From Bedellia somnulentella (Eukaryota; Arthropoda; Insecta; Lepidoptera; Bedelliidae): a stretch of DNA of 64,000 nt. The notes below the pieces were generated by a model. It was not told the origin of the DNA. It was given only the letters and a program-made list of their open reading frames with translations, and did no database searches. Where the stretch lies: assembly GCA_963576735.1 (NCBI GenBank), contig OY755191.1:13049608-13113607 (forward strand). Reading direction: 5' to 3'. Positions within the stretch are counted from its first letter, which is position 1; every line of letters begins with the position of its first letter. This document shows, piece after piece, positions 9,880-20,766 of this stretch. A program made the translations under genes and the position numbers.

Positions 9880-10235
9880 AAATGGTTTGTTTCATGATTT
9901 TTCTGAACAATTAAAAAGGATTTTGTGAAATAACAAATGAAAGTTAATATAGAGATTTTTGTAATTTATCTATCTAGAAACTTAATACAGGGTGCGATTG
10001 AATTTATGAAACTCATCTATCCGTCATTAATGAGTATATATTAACGGGCATAAATCTCATAAAAGGGTAGCCATAGCTTCAGAGATAGTATTTCTTCATC
10101 CACTTTTGGAAATAGATTAGGGAAAAGATAGTTAAATAAGGGTTGTTAGTGATGGGTTACCAACTGCATCGACCAACAATCACTTAAAAAGCCTCAATGT
10201 CCTTTATATTCTTTACAACGCCCGCGGGAATATAA
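9880..10235. repeat. Direct duplication E2 including a SINE-B (10028-10235, minus)
   Basis: Diverged second copy of 9266-9600. The SINE-B here extends further towards its head (GCCTCAATGTCC) than the copy in E1. Confidence 0.75.
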
Positions 10236-10336
10236 ATATAAAAAAACAGAAGTTGTGATAGTGTTTAGGTGTTTTGGATGTAAAGCGGATGCAAAAAATG
10301 TAGTCCACGCGGACGAAGTCGCGGGCAAAAAGCTAG

Positions 10337-10774
10337 TTTTCTAATAAAACATGAAACAATCTTAGAAAATGAGTTTCCATTTAAAGTGAAAAGCTCTATA
10401 GTAGCTATAGTATTTGCATAATTATTGAAATGAAACATTCCACGAAATAACAAAGGTAATGAGACACCTACGAGAAGCGATTCATTAGTGATCAGTGCTA
10501 TTCATACATACATTTTATTGTTTTATTTTAACTTATTAAGAAGATTTACAGCATACAACTTTTTAATACTAACTTAATATTAACTCTCAGCCAATTAGAA
10601 ATCTTCACAGATGATATCTTGCCAGCTTAAGGAAAAACAGGTTATATTTACTTTAAAATGATTAATATGATAAAACTGCAGAGTACAAAAAAACAACAAC
10701 ATTTAAATATTTACAAGGTGCCTGCTACTGGTTGTCAGTGAAGAAGAAAACATTTTTATTCAAAAAGTAAGAAC
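10337..10774. other. AT-rich gap
   Basis: Nothing recognised; short frames only. Confidence 0.4.
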
Positions 10775-10995
10775 ACACAACAACATGCCTGTAGCCAGAG
10801 GTAAGGAATTAGAAATTAGTCAGCCTTTTTTGGCAGTTACGTAGGGAAAAGACGGTGAAATAAAGGTTGTTGGTGATGGGTCTCCAACCGCATCGCTCAA
10901 AAATCCCTTAAAAGCCCCAATACCGTAAATCGCCTCTTACGTACACCCACCACAAGAAATGGGGCAGTGTTATTTTAAGCCGACACTACACAGCT
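10775..10995 (-). mobile_element. SINE-B copy
   Basis: Minus-strand copy. GTTGGTGATGGGTCTCCAAC, CGCCTCTTACGTACACCCAC and AAGCCGACACTACACAGC are all intact; the tail side is degraded. Confidence 0.8.
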
Positions 10996-10999
10996 AATC

Positions 11000-11380
11000 T
11001 AATATATCCATGTGCCATATAAGGCCCATCTCTCACTTTGATGTCCAATCTCCATACCTTTTCGCAATCCGAATATCAATCAGATAAAGGTCTTCACAAA
11101 CTATCTAATTAAGCATGCTTTAGAAGCCTATGATAAATATCCGGTGGATCCCGACCGGAATAATTTATGTCCGCTGTCACAGAAGCACTTAATGAATTGA
11201 CTCTGACCCGATGCGCGGCACCCCTAGCTTTTCAGTCAAACGAATTCAACTGAGTTTTGTTACTTATGAATGAAACATAGGGTTGCCACTTGGCATATGA
11301 CAAGACTAATACATTGCAGGTTTTGTGGTCGATGATAGTGTAGAGTGATTAGAAGATTCGATTGGTAGATTTGCATTAAA
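11000..11380. other. Gap, apparently low-copy sequence
   Basis: Less AT-rich than the surroundings; I see no repeat family and no protein-like frame. Confidence 0.35.
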
Positions 11381-11384
11381 AACT

Positions 11385-11590
11385 TTGCTGTGTAGGGTTG
11401 GCTAAGAATACCACTATGCCATTTGTTCTTTTGGTTGGCGTAAAAAGCTATGTCACTAGAAAAAAAACACCAAAAAGACTTTACTTCATTTTACTATATT
11501 TCGCCTTTGTAACTAAAATGTGGCGAAAGAAAAGTAAATTTGAAAGCTCTGGCTTCCTCTATTTTTAAAATTTATAGCTATGAGAGTATT
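11385..11590 (+). mobile_element. Degenerate SINE-B
   Basis: GCTGTGTAGGGTTGGCTAAG, CCATTTGTTCTTTTGGTTGG and CTCTGGCTTCCTC survive from the family, and the middle is replaced. Confidence 0.5.
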
Positions 11591-11805
11591 ACCGTATAAC
11601 GTAACGTGTTAGCATATTACCGTAAAACTTGGCTTACTCAACTAATTCGCTTGTTTTACTACGGACGTAGAGAATTAACTATTTTTTATTTTAATCTCTG
11701 TAGTAAATTACAAAATACGAGGTCTTTTAACTTTACTTCAACATTTCAATTGGTTTTTAATAAAGTAAGCAAATTAACGCTGATAATAATCAAGATATAG
11801 CTTTG

Positions 11806-12048
11806 CCGTGTAGTGCCGGCTTAGAATGTCACTACCCCTTCCTACCCACGGGTGTCGTAAGAGGCGACTAAGGGTATTGAGGCTTTTTATGGGATTTTTG
11901 GACGATGCGGTTGGAGACCCATCACCAAAAACCTTTATTTTTACAATCTTTTCCCCACTTAACTTCCAAAAGTGGTTGAGGAATTTATAATTCCTTAGCT
12001 CTGGTTTCCCTTTCTAGGGAAATATAGCCGTGAGTATATGTATGTAAT
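11806..12048 (+). mobile_element. SINE-B copy, full length
   Basis: Head GCCGTGTAGTGCCGGCTTAG, core CGATGCGGTTGGAGACCCAT, end GCCGTGAGTATATGTATGTA. One of the clearest copies of the CCGTGTAGTGCCGG subfamily (with 26160-26403 and 57947-58189). Confidence 0.85.
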
Positions 12049-12059
12049 AATCAACATCT

Positions 12060-12330
12060 CAAACTCAAACTCAAACGTTCACGCTGTATATCCCCGAAGG
12101 GGTACTAATTCTTCTAAACATCTCGTGACATTGTCACCTGGTGTTCAGAGTTCCCACGTTTTTCTTAGACAGTGTACTCACGTGATCGGGGAAGGCTATC
12201 GCCGTTTCGTACGAATATACTGTCGCATAACTAAGTACAACTCAGCCATATCGGTTTCCTCACGATGTTTTCCCTCACCGTTAATAACCATGATAGTTTA
12301 ACCACAAAAATGTCTTTAGAAAAGGCAAAT
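12060..12330 (-). mobile_element. SINE-A copy lacking the tRNA head
   Basis: Minus strand: AAACGTTCACGCTGTATATC to AATGTCTTTAGAAAAGGC. The tRNA part is absent, as expected for 5' truncation. A short (AAACTC)n stretch sits at the tail. Confidence 0.8.
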
Positions 12331-12339
12331 TTTAAAGAA

Positions 12340-12495
12340 GTTGCAGGGTGATGCGGTTGGACACTCATCACCAACAACCTTTATATCACAATCATTTTCT
12401 CCTCTCAACATATAAAAGTAACTGAGGAATTTCTTATACTGAAGCTCTGGCTACCCCTGCTAGAGATTTATAGCCGTGGGTATATGTATGTGTGT
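12340..12495 (+). mobile_element. SINE-B 3' portion
   Basis: GATGCGGTTGGACACTCATC through GCCGTGGGTATATGTATGTG. Confidence 0.75.
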
Positions 12496-12610
12496 ATTTT
12501 TATGTTCTCTGCAGGCAAAAAGTGGGTACTCTGAAAATCAAAAATGACACGTAAAAATATATGTTCCTTTAATGGACTAGATTCTGAAATTATTATATAT
12601 ATATAATTAA

Positions 12611-12860
12611 GCTGTGTAGTGTTGGCTTAAAATAGCACTACCCCATTTCTTCCGTTGGGTGTACGTAAGAGGCGATTAACGGTATTGGGGCTATTAAGGG
12701 ATTTTTTTGCGATGCGGTTGGAGACCCATCACCAACAACCTTTATTTTACCATATCTTCCCCATGCAACTTTCCAAAAGTGGCTGAGGAATTTCTAATTC
12801 CACAGCTCTGGCTACCCCTTTTAGGGATTTATAGCCGTGAGTATATGTATGTATGTATGT
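12611..12860 (+). mobile_element. SINE-B copy, full length
   Basis: GCTGTGTAGTGTTGGCTTAA head and GTGAGTATATGTATGTATGT tail. Confidence 0.85.
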
Positions 12861-13238
12861 ATTCTGATGCTATGCAGTGTTTTAATTAAGGGCATACTCG
12901 CAAAAGTAAGTCTAAATTGTTTGTTTTAAAACGCTATAAAGTCTAGTTGTTTGTTGTTTTAACAACCTAAATAAAATACATGATACAGTTTACTTTATGT
13001 CCTTAAAATTTGCTGTTTATAACATGCATTATGAAAACCGTGAAGGCTGTATTAAAATAGATTGAAACACATGTCGTGTGAAGACGAATAAACTGTCACA
13101 CAACTAAGTTCAACTTAGCCGTTTGGGTTTTCTCACGCTGTTTTTCCTCACCGTAAAAAACATGATCACGCTTTGAATGACTTTGAAACCCACACGTTTT
13201 AAATTAAACATTACCGTCTAGTCATCTGATTGGATAAA
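12861..13238. other. Gap with a SINE-A piece at about 13075-13165 (minus)
   Basis: CTGTCACACAACTAAGTTCA and TTTTCCTCACCGTAAAAAAC identify the SINE-A fragment; the rest is unassigned. Confidence 0.5.
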
Positions 13239-13262
13239 ATACATACGTATATTCACGCTGTT
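13239..13262 (-). mobile_element. RTE 3' terminus, left piece of a split copy
   Basis: ATACATACGTATATTCACGC plus TGTT matches the RTE end in reverse. It breaks exactly where the RTE would continue into AGTTCCC, which is found at 17806. The two pieces are separated by the LINE tail and LINE described next. Confidence 0.65.
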
Positions 13263-13534
13263 GGAGGTTGCTGCTTTTTGCTGTTGGAGGGCACAACATC
13301 CCAAAAAGATTTTTTTTTACTGATGTGCTTCTGTTTGTGATTTTCTTATTTTTATTTTTCTGTCTTTAGTTAAATGATATCTTTTTTAATTTTTTAATTT
13401 TCTTCATTTGTGTTCCACAAAAATTTAGTGTTTATACTGGTATTTTGTAAACTTGGTTCCATTTGATGTGTGTATTTTGTTAATTTTTGTGCCTTTAATA
13501 GCAAATAAATAACTATTCTTTCTTTCTTTCTTTC
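13263..13534 (+). mobile_element. LINE 3' UTR with (TTTC)n tail
   Basis: Contains GGAGGGCACAACATCCC, a T-rich UTR, AATAAATAACTATTC and the tail (TTTC)n. It inserted into the RTE copy at TGTT. Only the 3' UTR is present; the parent element is not in this window. Confidence 0.6.
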
Positions 13535-13549
13535 TGTTAGTGACATACA

Positions 13550-13972
13550 TAGTACATTGCTGACGCATATCGCTCTGGACCAAGGCAAGATAAACTCACA
13601 AAAAGCCCAAAAGGAATTAACAGGTCCCGTCCTATCATCGTAAAGTTCACGCGCCAAAAAATGAGAGACGCAGTTTTAAAGGCTTCAAAGAGCAGACGTA
13701 ATCTTACCACTGAGGGCGTCATTGGTTTCGAGCCGAGCAGTAACATTTATGTTAATGAAAGACTAACCAAAAGTGGCAGAATGTTGTTTCGTGAAGCAAG
13801 ATCCAGAAAAAAACAATATGATTTCAGGTTTTGTTGGGTACGTAACGGTATTATATACTTACGGAAAAATGAACAACAACCCCAAATTCAAATATTTTCA
13901 TTTCTGGATCTGGACAACAAAATCGGAATATCAAGAGTTGCTGAGAAGGATGTTTCTTCGACTAATCATTAG
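13550..13972 (+). pseudogene. LINE ORF1 C-terminal part, FP-like domain
   Basis: An open frame without its start reads DAYRSGPRQDK, RPIIVKFTRQKMRDAVLKA, SSNIYVNERLTKSGRML, then FCWVRNGIIYLRKNE, and stops at 13972. The pattern of a basic strand, (Y/I)xNExLT and a W-x-R-x-G-x-I-Y end is what I know from the C-terminal domain of ORF1 proteins related to the baculovirus FP protein, thought to bind nucleic acid in the retrotransposon RNP. The N-terminal region (coiled coil, zinc finger) is missing because the element is 5' truncated. A 411-bp spacer separates it from ORF2. Confidence 0.65.
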
Positions 13973-14383
13973 GATTCTATTTAACTCATCGGCCAATGAC
14001 AAATTTTACCTTTTTAGAAATCATATTTTAATATTCTCGATTACTCGTTCATGTCATAAATTTATTACTTCCAATGTTTTTGCATTAGGCGTTCCTCAGC
14101 ACAAACCATTCATTACAACATTTACAATATATTCATATAACAAATACACTAAACACTACCACACTACAATAAACTTACATACTATACCTACGTTATCAGT
14201 GTTGTACCCACTTAACATGTATATTTTTGCCAAGCTTCTAGTATATCCAGCATCAACCTTTTTTAAATTACCACTAAGTATATTAAGTTTTTTAATGATG
14301 ACTCCTTTTTTGTTCTTTACTGTGACATATATATCGGAACCACAAATGTTATTTTTTCTCTTTATACTATTTAATTTAAACAA

Positions 14384-17355
14384 ATGGCTCCATTGGATGT
14401 TTTAGAAAATATCGATGATTCTTTTGAAATCAAATGTCACACTGTTGAAATTCTAGAAAACTGTCACAAAATATTGAAAGAACACAATATAAAATTATTA
14501 AACACAAATATCAGAAGCATAAACTGCAACTTTGACCAACTCCATCTGACTTTAAAAAGGCTACGCTCAGAGTTTGACATAATTGTTTTGAGCGAATGCA
14601 GGCTTAATAAGTCATCCTCGGGAGTCCCTCCAACCGACGGCTATAACTCTTTTCACTCAACCAAATATATTAATAAAGCTTGCGGAGTTGCAGTCTATGT
14701 AAAAGATTGCTGGTCTTGTAACTCAGTAGAACTGGAAATAAAAGATGCAAATAATATATTTATAAATGTAGAAAAGTCATTTTCTATACTTGGAATTTAT
14801 CGCCCTCCCTCATTTTCAAATCCTGATACTTTTATTAACACCCTAGAACACTCCCTATCAACCATCAAATTGAATCCTATGCTTATTACGATGGGTGATA
14901 TAAACATCAATATCTTTGAAACTGCAGCCGATAGCTTGCATGCATCAGAATATATTAACGTTCTTAGCAATATTGGGCTTATTTCGGCAATAAACAAACC
15001 TACACATGGTAAAGCTTGTATCGATCATATATTCGTTCCATCGTATGTCGAAGCTGAAGCAATCGTTTGTGACTCGGACTTAACTGATCATAAGTTGGGT
15101 ATTGTAGGTATTTCAGTTCCAAAACGCAAACGGATTATATACAGAACTAAACTTAATACTGATTTCGATGGTATTCGGGCTGATTTAGTAATCATTAACT
15201 GGAATACTCTTTTGGATGGTAAATCCTTGGACGACAAGGTTGAGTGCTTCTCCAATATAATTGATGATGCTGTTAAAAACCATTCATCTGCAAGACAAGT
15301 TCCCCGCTCTAAGCTTACATTAGCTCCATGGATGACCCCGGGCCTTTTGCGATGCTCTAAACATAGAGATAGGTTACACGCTCAGTTAAATAATAATCCG
15401 AACGATCCTATAGCCAAAGTCACTTATATTCGCTACAGAAATTTTCATATAAGCTTATTAAGAAAGGTAAAGGCTCAGTTTTACAGTACCCAGCTAGAGA
15501 ATAATAAAAATTCCCCAAAGAACTTATGGAAAACAATAAACAAGATTACTTATAGATCTCAACATAAACCAGATTTAAGTGAACTAGGAGCCCTTAAGAT
15601 AACTGAAAAACAATCTGCAAATTATGTAAACGATCATTTTATAAGTGTGGATCTAATTTAGCAAAACAAATATTAAAAGAAACCAATCAGACTGAAGATT
15701 CTCTTTCCATCCAAATTAAAACTAATAATCGTGCTCCCCTTTTCTCATTATTCTTATCACCGACTGATCCAGATGAAATCATTAGTATTATACGCTCAAT
15801 AGACTCAGAAAAGGCTCCAGGTTGTGATGGTGTGACCAATAAGCTACTGAAAACAATTGCCAATAGTATATCTGCACCACTTTGCGATATATTTAATTCG
15901 AGTATATGCCAGGGCCAATTCCCAAAAATGTGGAAGACTGCTCTTGTCCAGCCTATTCACAAGTCTGGCACAAAATGCTGTCCCAATAATTATAGACCCA
16001 TTTCGCTTCTAAGTGCTTTCTCGAAGATTCTAGAGCGAATAATAAATAAAAGGTTGTGTGAGTACCTAGAATGCAATGGTCTTCTCATGAGCAACCAGTT
16101 TGGCTTTAGGCGAGAAAGATGCACTGAGCAGGCAGTCAATCTTCTAACAAATAAAATTACATCCCACCTTGACAAGGGGCTTAAATGTATTGGCCTTTTT
16201 CTGGATCTCGCGAAGGCCTTTGATACGGTGTCAATCCGTATATTGCTTAAAAAGATGGAAGCTATGGGCATTAGGGGAATCGCTCTTGATTGGTTCATGA
16301 GTTATCTTACCAACAGAACACAGTGTGTGAAGATCGGTAACAGTATCAGTGACAGGCGGGGCATACTTTGTGGGGTTCCGCAGGGAAGTATTTTGGGACC
16401 AACCCTTTTTCTTATTTATATGAATGATTTGGCCGATGCTGACCTGCGGAATGCTGAACTGATATGTTATGCTGATGATACTGCTGTTGTTTTCCACGGA
16501 AATACCTGGGCCCAGGTAAGAAGATTGGCTCCGAAAGGAATTTCATCGATCTCAGCGTGGCTTCAGTCTAATCTTCTTACGTTAAATGTGGCTAAAACCA
16601 ATTATTTATGTTTCCACAAAACAAAGGCTTCTCGACCAAACCCTTCTCTTGGCCCACTAAAGGTCCATAAATCTACTTGCCCCCTTGTTTTCAGCGACGA
16701 TCAAACGTGTTGTGATTGCCAGGACATCTCAAGTGCACGATCAATAAGATATCTGGGTATCACCATCGATGAAAACCTAAATTTCCGTGAACACATTAGC
16801 GTTACTGCTACACGAGTGCGTAAAATGACAAATGCTATCAGACTTTTACGCAATATTACAAACGGTGCCGCGTTAAAATTAGTCTATTTTGCACTATGCC
16901 AATCGGTTTTAAACTACTGCATCTCGGCTTGGGGTGGGTGCGCAACCTCCATTTTAATAGTCCTGGAACGTGCCCAAAGAGCAGTGTTAAAAACTGCTCT
17001 GCAAAAACCTCGCAGGTTTCCAACACACACATTGTACAGGAAGGCAAAAGTTTTGACCGTTCGTCAACTTTGTTGTCTAAGACTGGTACTTAAGACCCAC
17101 GCAAACCTACATTATCATATGCGTTCCGAAACCAGGACTTCTAAGCGTCAGTTAATGCTAAATGTGCCTAAAGTAAATACTAGTTTTGCACAAAGATCTG
17201 AAACATTTTTGGCTCCTTTTGTGTACACTAAAATTTCTAAGTTAATACCCAATTTACAGGACTATCCTATCAAAATAATTAAAAAAAGAGTTACGAACTT
17301 GCTGATGGAAATGACGTCTGCAGAGACCGAAGCACTGATTCAGATCACTTCCTAA
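14384..17355 (+). pseudogene. LINE ORF2: AP-like endonuclease and reverse transcriptase
   Basis: Starts ATG at 14384 (MAPLDVLENIDD). The first part is an EEP endonuclease with its catalytic landmarks: LLNTNIRSI, LSECRLN (Glu), GIYRPPS, TMGDININ (Asp/Asn) and LTDHKLGI (final His). From about 15740 the reverse transcriptase follows: KAPGCDGVTNKLLK, NNYRPISLLSAFSKILE, FGFRRERCTEQA, LDLAKAFDTVS (first Asp), GVPQGSILGP and CYADDTAVVF (catalytic YADD at about 16468). The C-terminus (ISAWGGC onwards, to SAETEALIQITS) is complete. A single-base deletion near 15646 stops the first half at 15661, while the second half stays open to 17355. Total length is about 990 codons, normal for the family. All catalytic residues survive, so the copy is young but cannot make the full protein as it stands. 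Confidence 0.9.
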
Positions 17356-17387
17356 TTAAACTGACTCATGGCAGATGTATTGGCGCC

Positions 17388-17475
17388 AAACACACATACT
17401 CACAAACACTCACACACACACAGAAACACTCACATACACACACTCACACTCTCTCTTACACACAAACACACAAAT
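17388..17475. repeat. (CA)n-rich stretch in LINE 3' UTR
   Basis: Imperfect ACACTCACACAC-type repeats just after the ORF2 stop. Confidence 0.9.
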
Positions 17476-17801
17476 GCTGAGGTATAGAAAATTCTTAAAT
17501 ATCGCTTTAGTAAATGAATTAATTTGTCAGCTAATTTTTTTTTATTTATTCTTTTTTATTTTTTTTTTTTTTATAGTTAATTTCTTTTGCATTTTCTTTT
17601 TATTTATTTTTTCGCTGTGTTCTAAATAAGGAATTATTATTTAAATTTTCTTAGTATTGTGTAAGAATAATATGTGAAAATAAATATGTGATGTAGTTGT
17701 TCGTTTGCGATACAGGCTGAGCCTAGTGCAAAGGACAAGGTCAATTATTGTTCAAAACATTCTTGAAAATTAATAAATATTTTTATCTTTTTTATCTTTT
17801 T

Positions 17802-17915
17802 TGTTAGTTCCCATCGGGGCAGGCAGAGATTATCGATCTCCACTTTGTACGATCCTGGCAAACGTCTCTAGCGTCGTTCACATTCATCAATAATTTCGTA
17901 AATGCTACTGCAAAT
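17802..17915 (-). mobile_element. RTE fragment, right piece of the split copy
   Basis: GTTAGTTCCCATCGGGGCAG, then GTACGATCCTGGCAAACGTC, continuing to CATTCATCAATAATTTCG: the reverse of the RTE C-terminus. It continues the RTE tail at 13239-13262. Confidence 0.7.
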
Positions 17916-18340
17916 ATAATACACTCTACTAGCTAGTCAATAAATAAAATCCTCTCAAAAGCAACTCCGTTTTCCTTTGTCAAATACGTTTACAAAATAA
18001 AGTCAAGAATTCTCGTCTTCAGTGTTTCGAATAAGCGTTACAAAATTGCCCAGTGGTTCGTTAAACCAACGTGGTTGGTTTTAGAAGTACACTAAAATTG
18101 GCAGAGAGCCAAGTAGCAGGCCACTGTGCACTTTTGTTCAGATTAATTGGCGCTACTTTTGCCAAATGTACCGTTTTGGTTCAATTTATTAGATCTTTTT
18201 AAGCCTTGGTTGCGATTGTACTGGTTAAGCTTATTAAATGAGTTCATTTAGCAATGTCGTTTTGCCTTCAATCTTTATGCTGCTTTATGAGATGTCTGGA
18301 TTTAATACATATGTACAATACGGCTATATTGGTGCCATTA
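17916..18340. other. Gap, apparently low-copy sequence
   Basis: No family recognised; no coding frame of note. Confidence 0.35.
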
Positions 18341-18344
18341 TAAC

Positions 18345-18505
18345 ATCACGGTTATAAATCCAAAGAAGAGGGTAGTTAGAGCATATAAATCTGAAATTCG
18401 TCAACCAGTTTTGGATGTTATTTCCTGAAAACGTAAACAGAGGATGATGAGCACAACCGCGGGAAGACAGAGATTGATATTCTAAGCCAGCTTCCAGCTT
18501 TAAAA
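18345..18505 (-). mobile_element. Degenerate SINE-B
   Basis: CACGGTTATAAATCC, GAGGGTAGTTAGAGC and TAAGCCAGCTTCCAG remain; the GGTGATGGG core is rearranged. Confidence 0.45.
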
Positions 18506-18539
18506 TCATGCAGTTGATATATGTTATTTTATACATAAA

Positions 18540-18893
18540 CATAACATAAACGTTCACGTCAAATATCCCCGAAGGGGTTGGCAGAGGTACTAATACTTCT
18601 GAACATCACGTGACTTTTGGACCTGGTGTTCAGAGTACCCACCTTTTGCATAGACAGTGTACTCACGTATTAGGGGGCAGGCCTATCGCCGTTTTTTACG
18701 AACACACTGTCACATGACTAAGTAAAACTCAGCCATGTGGGTTTCCTCACGATGTTTTCCCTCACCATTAACAACCATTGTAAATTAACCACACATATGT
18801 ATTTAGAAAAGACAAATTGGTGTAGGCCCGACCTGGGATTTGAACACTAATCTCTTGCACTTTAACTGGTGTTCTACCCATTGAGCTATCACG
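18540..18893 (-). mobile_element. SINE-A copy, near full length
   Basis: Begins with the tail ATAACATAAACGTTCACG, followed by all family landmarks, and ends in the tRNA-like head TGAGCTATCACG. The B-box region (GGGATTTGAACACTAAT) is weakened. Confidence 0.85.
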
Positions 18894-20200
18894 TCGTCGT
18901 CGTTATTTTATCAATATTAATTAATTTTAAAACAATTTATTTCAACAATTAAAAATAAAATTTAAATGATTAAATCATTAGTATCGATCTAACATTAATG
19001 TGGTAATAACGTTAACAACAAAATACTTAGGCGAACTTGATATATGGCACAGTAATATCTTCTTTAACCTACGGCCGGTATGCAATTACTCATCTCGGGA
19101 GCGCCACTGATACGGGACTGAGAGGTGGATAATATATATAGACGTTGCATTATATATTTAATATATAAGTATTTTTTTAAGGTTTTTGCTACAAAACTCA
19201 TCCTCCTCCTCCTTTGAAATGGATTTTTTATAACATTTTGTAATAAATAGGCAATCAGTTGAATGACCATTTAAAACATTAGATATAATAGTAGATCTTT
19301 TTGGGAGGCCTATGTCCAGCAGTGGACATATAGGCTGATGATGGTGATGAATCAGTTGATATAAAAATTACGTTAATATTTTTTTGACCTTTTAGAGATA
19401 CACGAGGTTCACAAAACTATGTTTTTTTTTATCGTTTGGCGTTACAGCAATCACCACCTGCATAATCTTGTAATAAGTGTAAAGAAGTAAAAAAAACAAT
19501 GCAATTGCAAACGTATGTCATTTTATTGTCAGATGCTAACTGACAATCAGTATTGTGAGGTTCTACTCACAACAATACGTTGAGTTAGCAACCCTTTCGT
19601 TGCCAGACTTTTGAATTTTTATCTTGTTCTACTGTACTTGTTATTGGTTTTTGTGCTTAAGTGTTGTAAGTTTGTATGCAACGAATAATTTTTTTTTTTT
19701 TTTCTTTTCTATTTGTTGAGGAAACACCTAAAATATCACTTTATTTTGAATCAAAAACCAACTGGTGTGCGTTCATAAGTTTATAAACAACCTTTTTCTG
19801 AACCGGTGATAGAAATAATCGATCTTATGTTGAACATTTTTTTTCTCTTTACTGTGTTAAGATACATTTATTTCATCCAGAATCTACCATGAAGCAATTA
19901 AAACATACTCGATGTGGAATGTTACTGAACGCTCCAATCTGACTGGTGATTTTGTAATTTATATATACCGATATGGAACACTCCAGTTGGTGAACAATAC
20001 TGAATTATCAGCTCGGGTACGTTCAAATTTAACACATACCTACGTAAAATTACAGTTACGTTGCGTGTTATTGAGTTTTGGATTACCTGCTATTATCAAG
20101 GCTGTAAATCGAAAAAGAGTTATCTATTGGATATTGTTAGATAGTTGTAAAATAAAGACACAGCGACCAGAGGGAATCAATCTATTGCACTGCATTCAAC
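18894..20200. other. Gap with a LINE-end remnant at 19300-19355
   Basis: GGGAGGCCTATGTCCAGCAG followed by GGCTGATGATGGTGATGA at 19302-19351 is a common LINE 3'-end phrase (plus strand) related to the fragment at 24168-24308. Elsewhere I see only short frames, including one of about 103 codons at 19912-20223 with no family resemblance, and T-rich runs at 19690. Confidence 0.4.
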
Positions 20201-20204
20201 CTAA

Positions 20205-20390
20205 CTCAACGTTAACGCCGTAAATCCCCTAAGGGATGGCAGAGGTACTTATTCTTCTTTCATCACGTGACCTTTTATGGATGCTAAAGTCAGTATAGTT
20301 CAGTTAAACAGTATACTGTGTCAGCTGAGTTAAGCAAAACTGTCATTTGACAGTGTACTCGTATAGCCTTATTACGTATTTACAATGTTG
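20205..20390 (-). mobile_element. Degenerate SINE-A fragment
   Basis: ACGTTAACGCCGTAAATCCC, GGCAGAGGTACTTATTCTTC and CATCACGTGACC follow the SINE-A 3' half. The LINE fragment at 20395 appears to interrupt it, since CACTGATCTGAACATCAC resumes near 20788. Confidence 0.5.
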
Positions 20391-20394
20391 AAGT

Positions 20395-20766
20395 AATTTA
20401 TTTATTTATTTATTTATTTATAAACACAACAATATAACCATTACAGAAATGATATCTAATACAGTTATATTACACTACATTTTCACACAACATACACGAC
20501 ATTCGTCTACTCCGAATCCAAATTTATATAATTACTTTTCCTTATTGATAACATAGATAATTCATACTAGTTTTCGTAAATTCAGCCAGCGTGCATGAAA
20601 ATATATCAACACGCTCAGAGACCTGGTTCATCGCGTTCAATGCACGAGCAAAGGCATTTTCACTGGACAGATTGGTCCGCGACGATGGCATTGAGAATAA
20701 CCTACCCCGGCGCCGTCTCAGTGTACTGCTAGGAACTACTAGTTGTATCTCAGACAGGATCCTATC
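20395..20766 (-). pseudogene. LINE 3' end with C-terminal codons
   Basis: The minus strand reads RILSEIQLVVPSST, LRRRRGRLFSMPSSRTN, ENAFARALNAMNQVSERVD and ends FTKTSMNYLCYQ at 20542, the extreme C-terminus of a non-LTR polyprotein. The 3' UTR runs to an (AAAT)n tail at about 20396-20420. The copy is strongly 5' truncated, with no catalytic part. Confidence 0.65.

Larger units (their letters stand above)
7541..10336 (+). mobile_element. Helitron-like element with nested SINEs
   Basis: Begins TCTATCTATCTATCTATACT and ends CGCGGGCAAAAAGCTAG. The 5' TC, 3' CTAG, a GC-rich hairpin-capable CGCGGACGAAGTCGCG just upstream of the end, and insertion between A (7540) and T (10337) all fit Helitron rules. 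No Rep/helicase frame is present, so it is non-autonomous. The interior holds a (TCTG)n array, two direct duplications, a tRNA-like segment present twice and three SINE-B insertions. The 3' end wording is one I associate with lepidopteran Helitrons. Because duplications may have assembled it in steps, the full span as a single element is less certain than its 3' end. Confidence 0.6.
13542..17801 (+). mobile_element. Nearly complete non-LTR retrotransposon
   Basis: Encodes the C-terminal part of ORF1 (13550-13972), a full endonuclease/reverse-transcriptase ORF2 (14384-17355, one frameshift) and a 3' UTR with a (CA)n-rich stretch, ending in TTTTTATCTTTTT. TGTTAGT occurs at 13535-13541 and 17802-17808, a 7-bp candidate target duplication. 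The 5' end lies within ORF1, so the copy is 5' truncated. The ORF1 type plus ORF2 wording suggest a CR1/Daphne-like or jockey-superfamily LINE; the clade is not settled by eye. Confidence 0.85.

Noticed and set aside
13773..14405. 210-codon plus-strand frame across the ORF1-ORF2 spacer
   Set aside because: It overlaps the FP-like ORF1 in another phase, its residues are low-complexity and hydrophobic, and it runs into the ORF2 start; a chance frame.
19912..20223. 103-codon plus-strand frame
   Set aside because: No motif or family resemblance, and its end enters a degenerate SINE-A; not supported as a gene.
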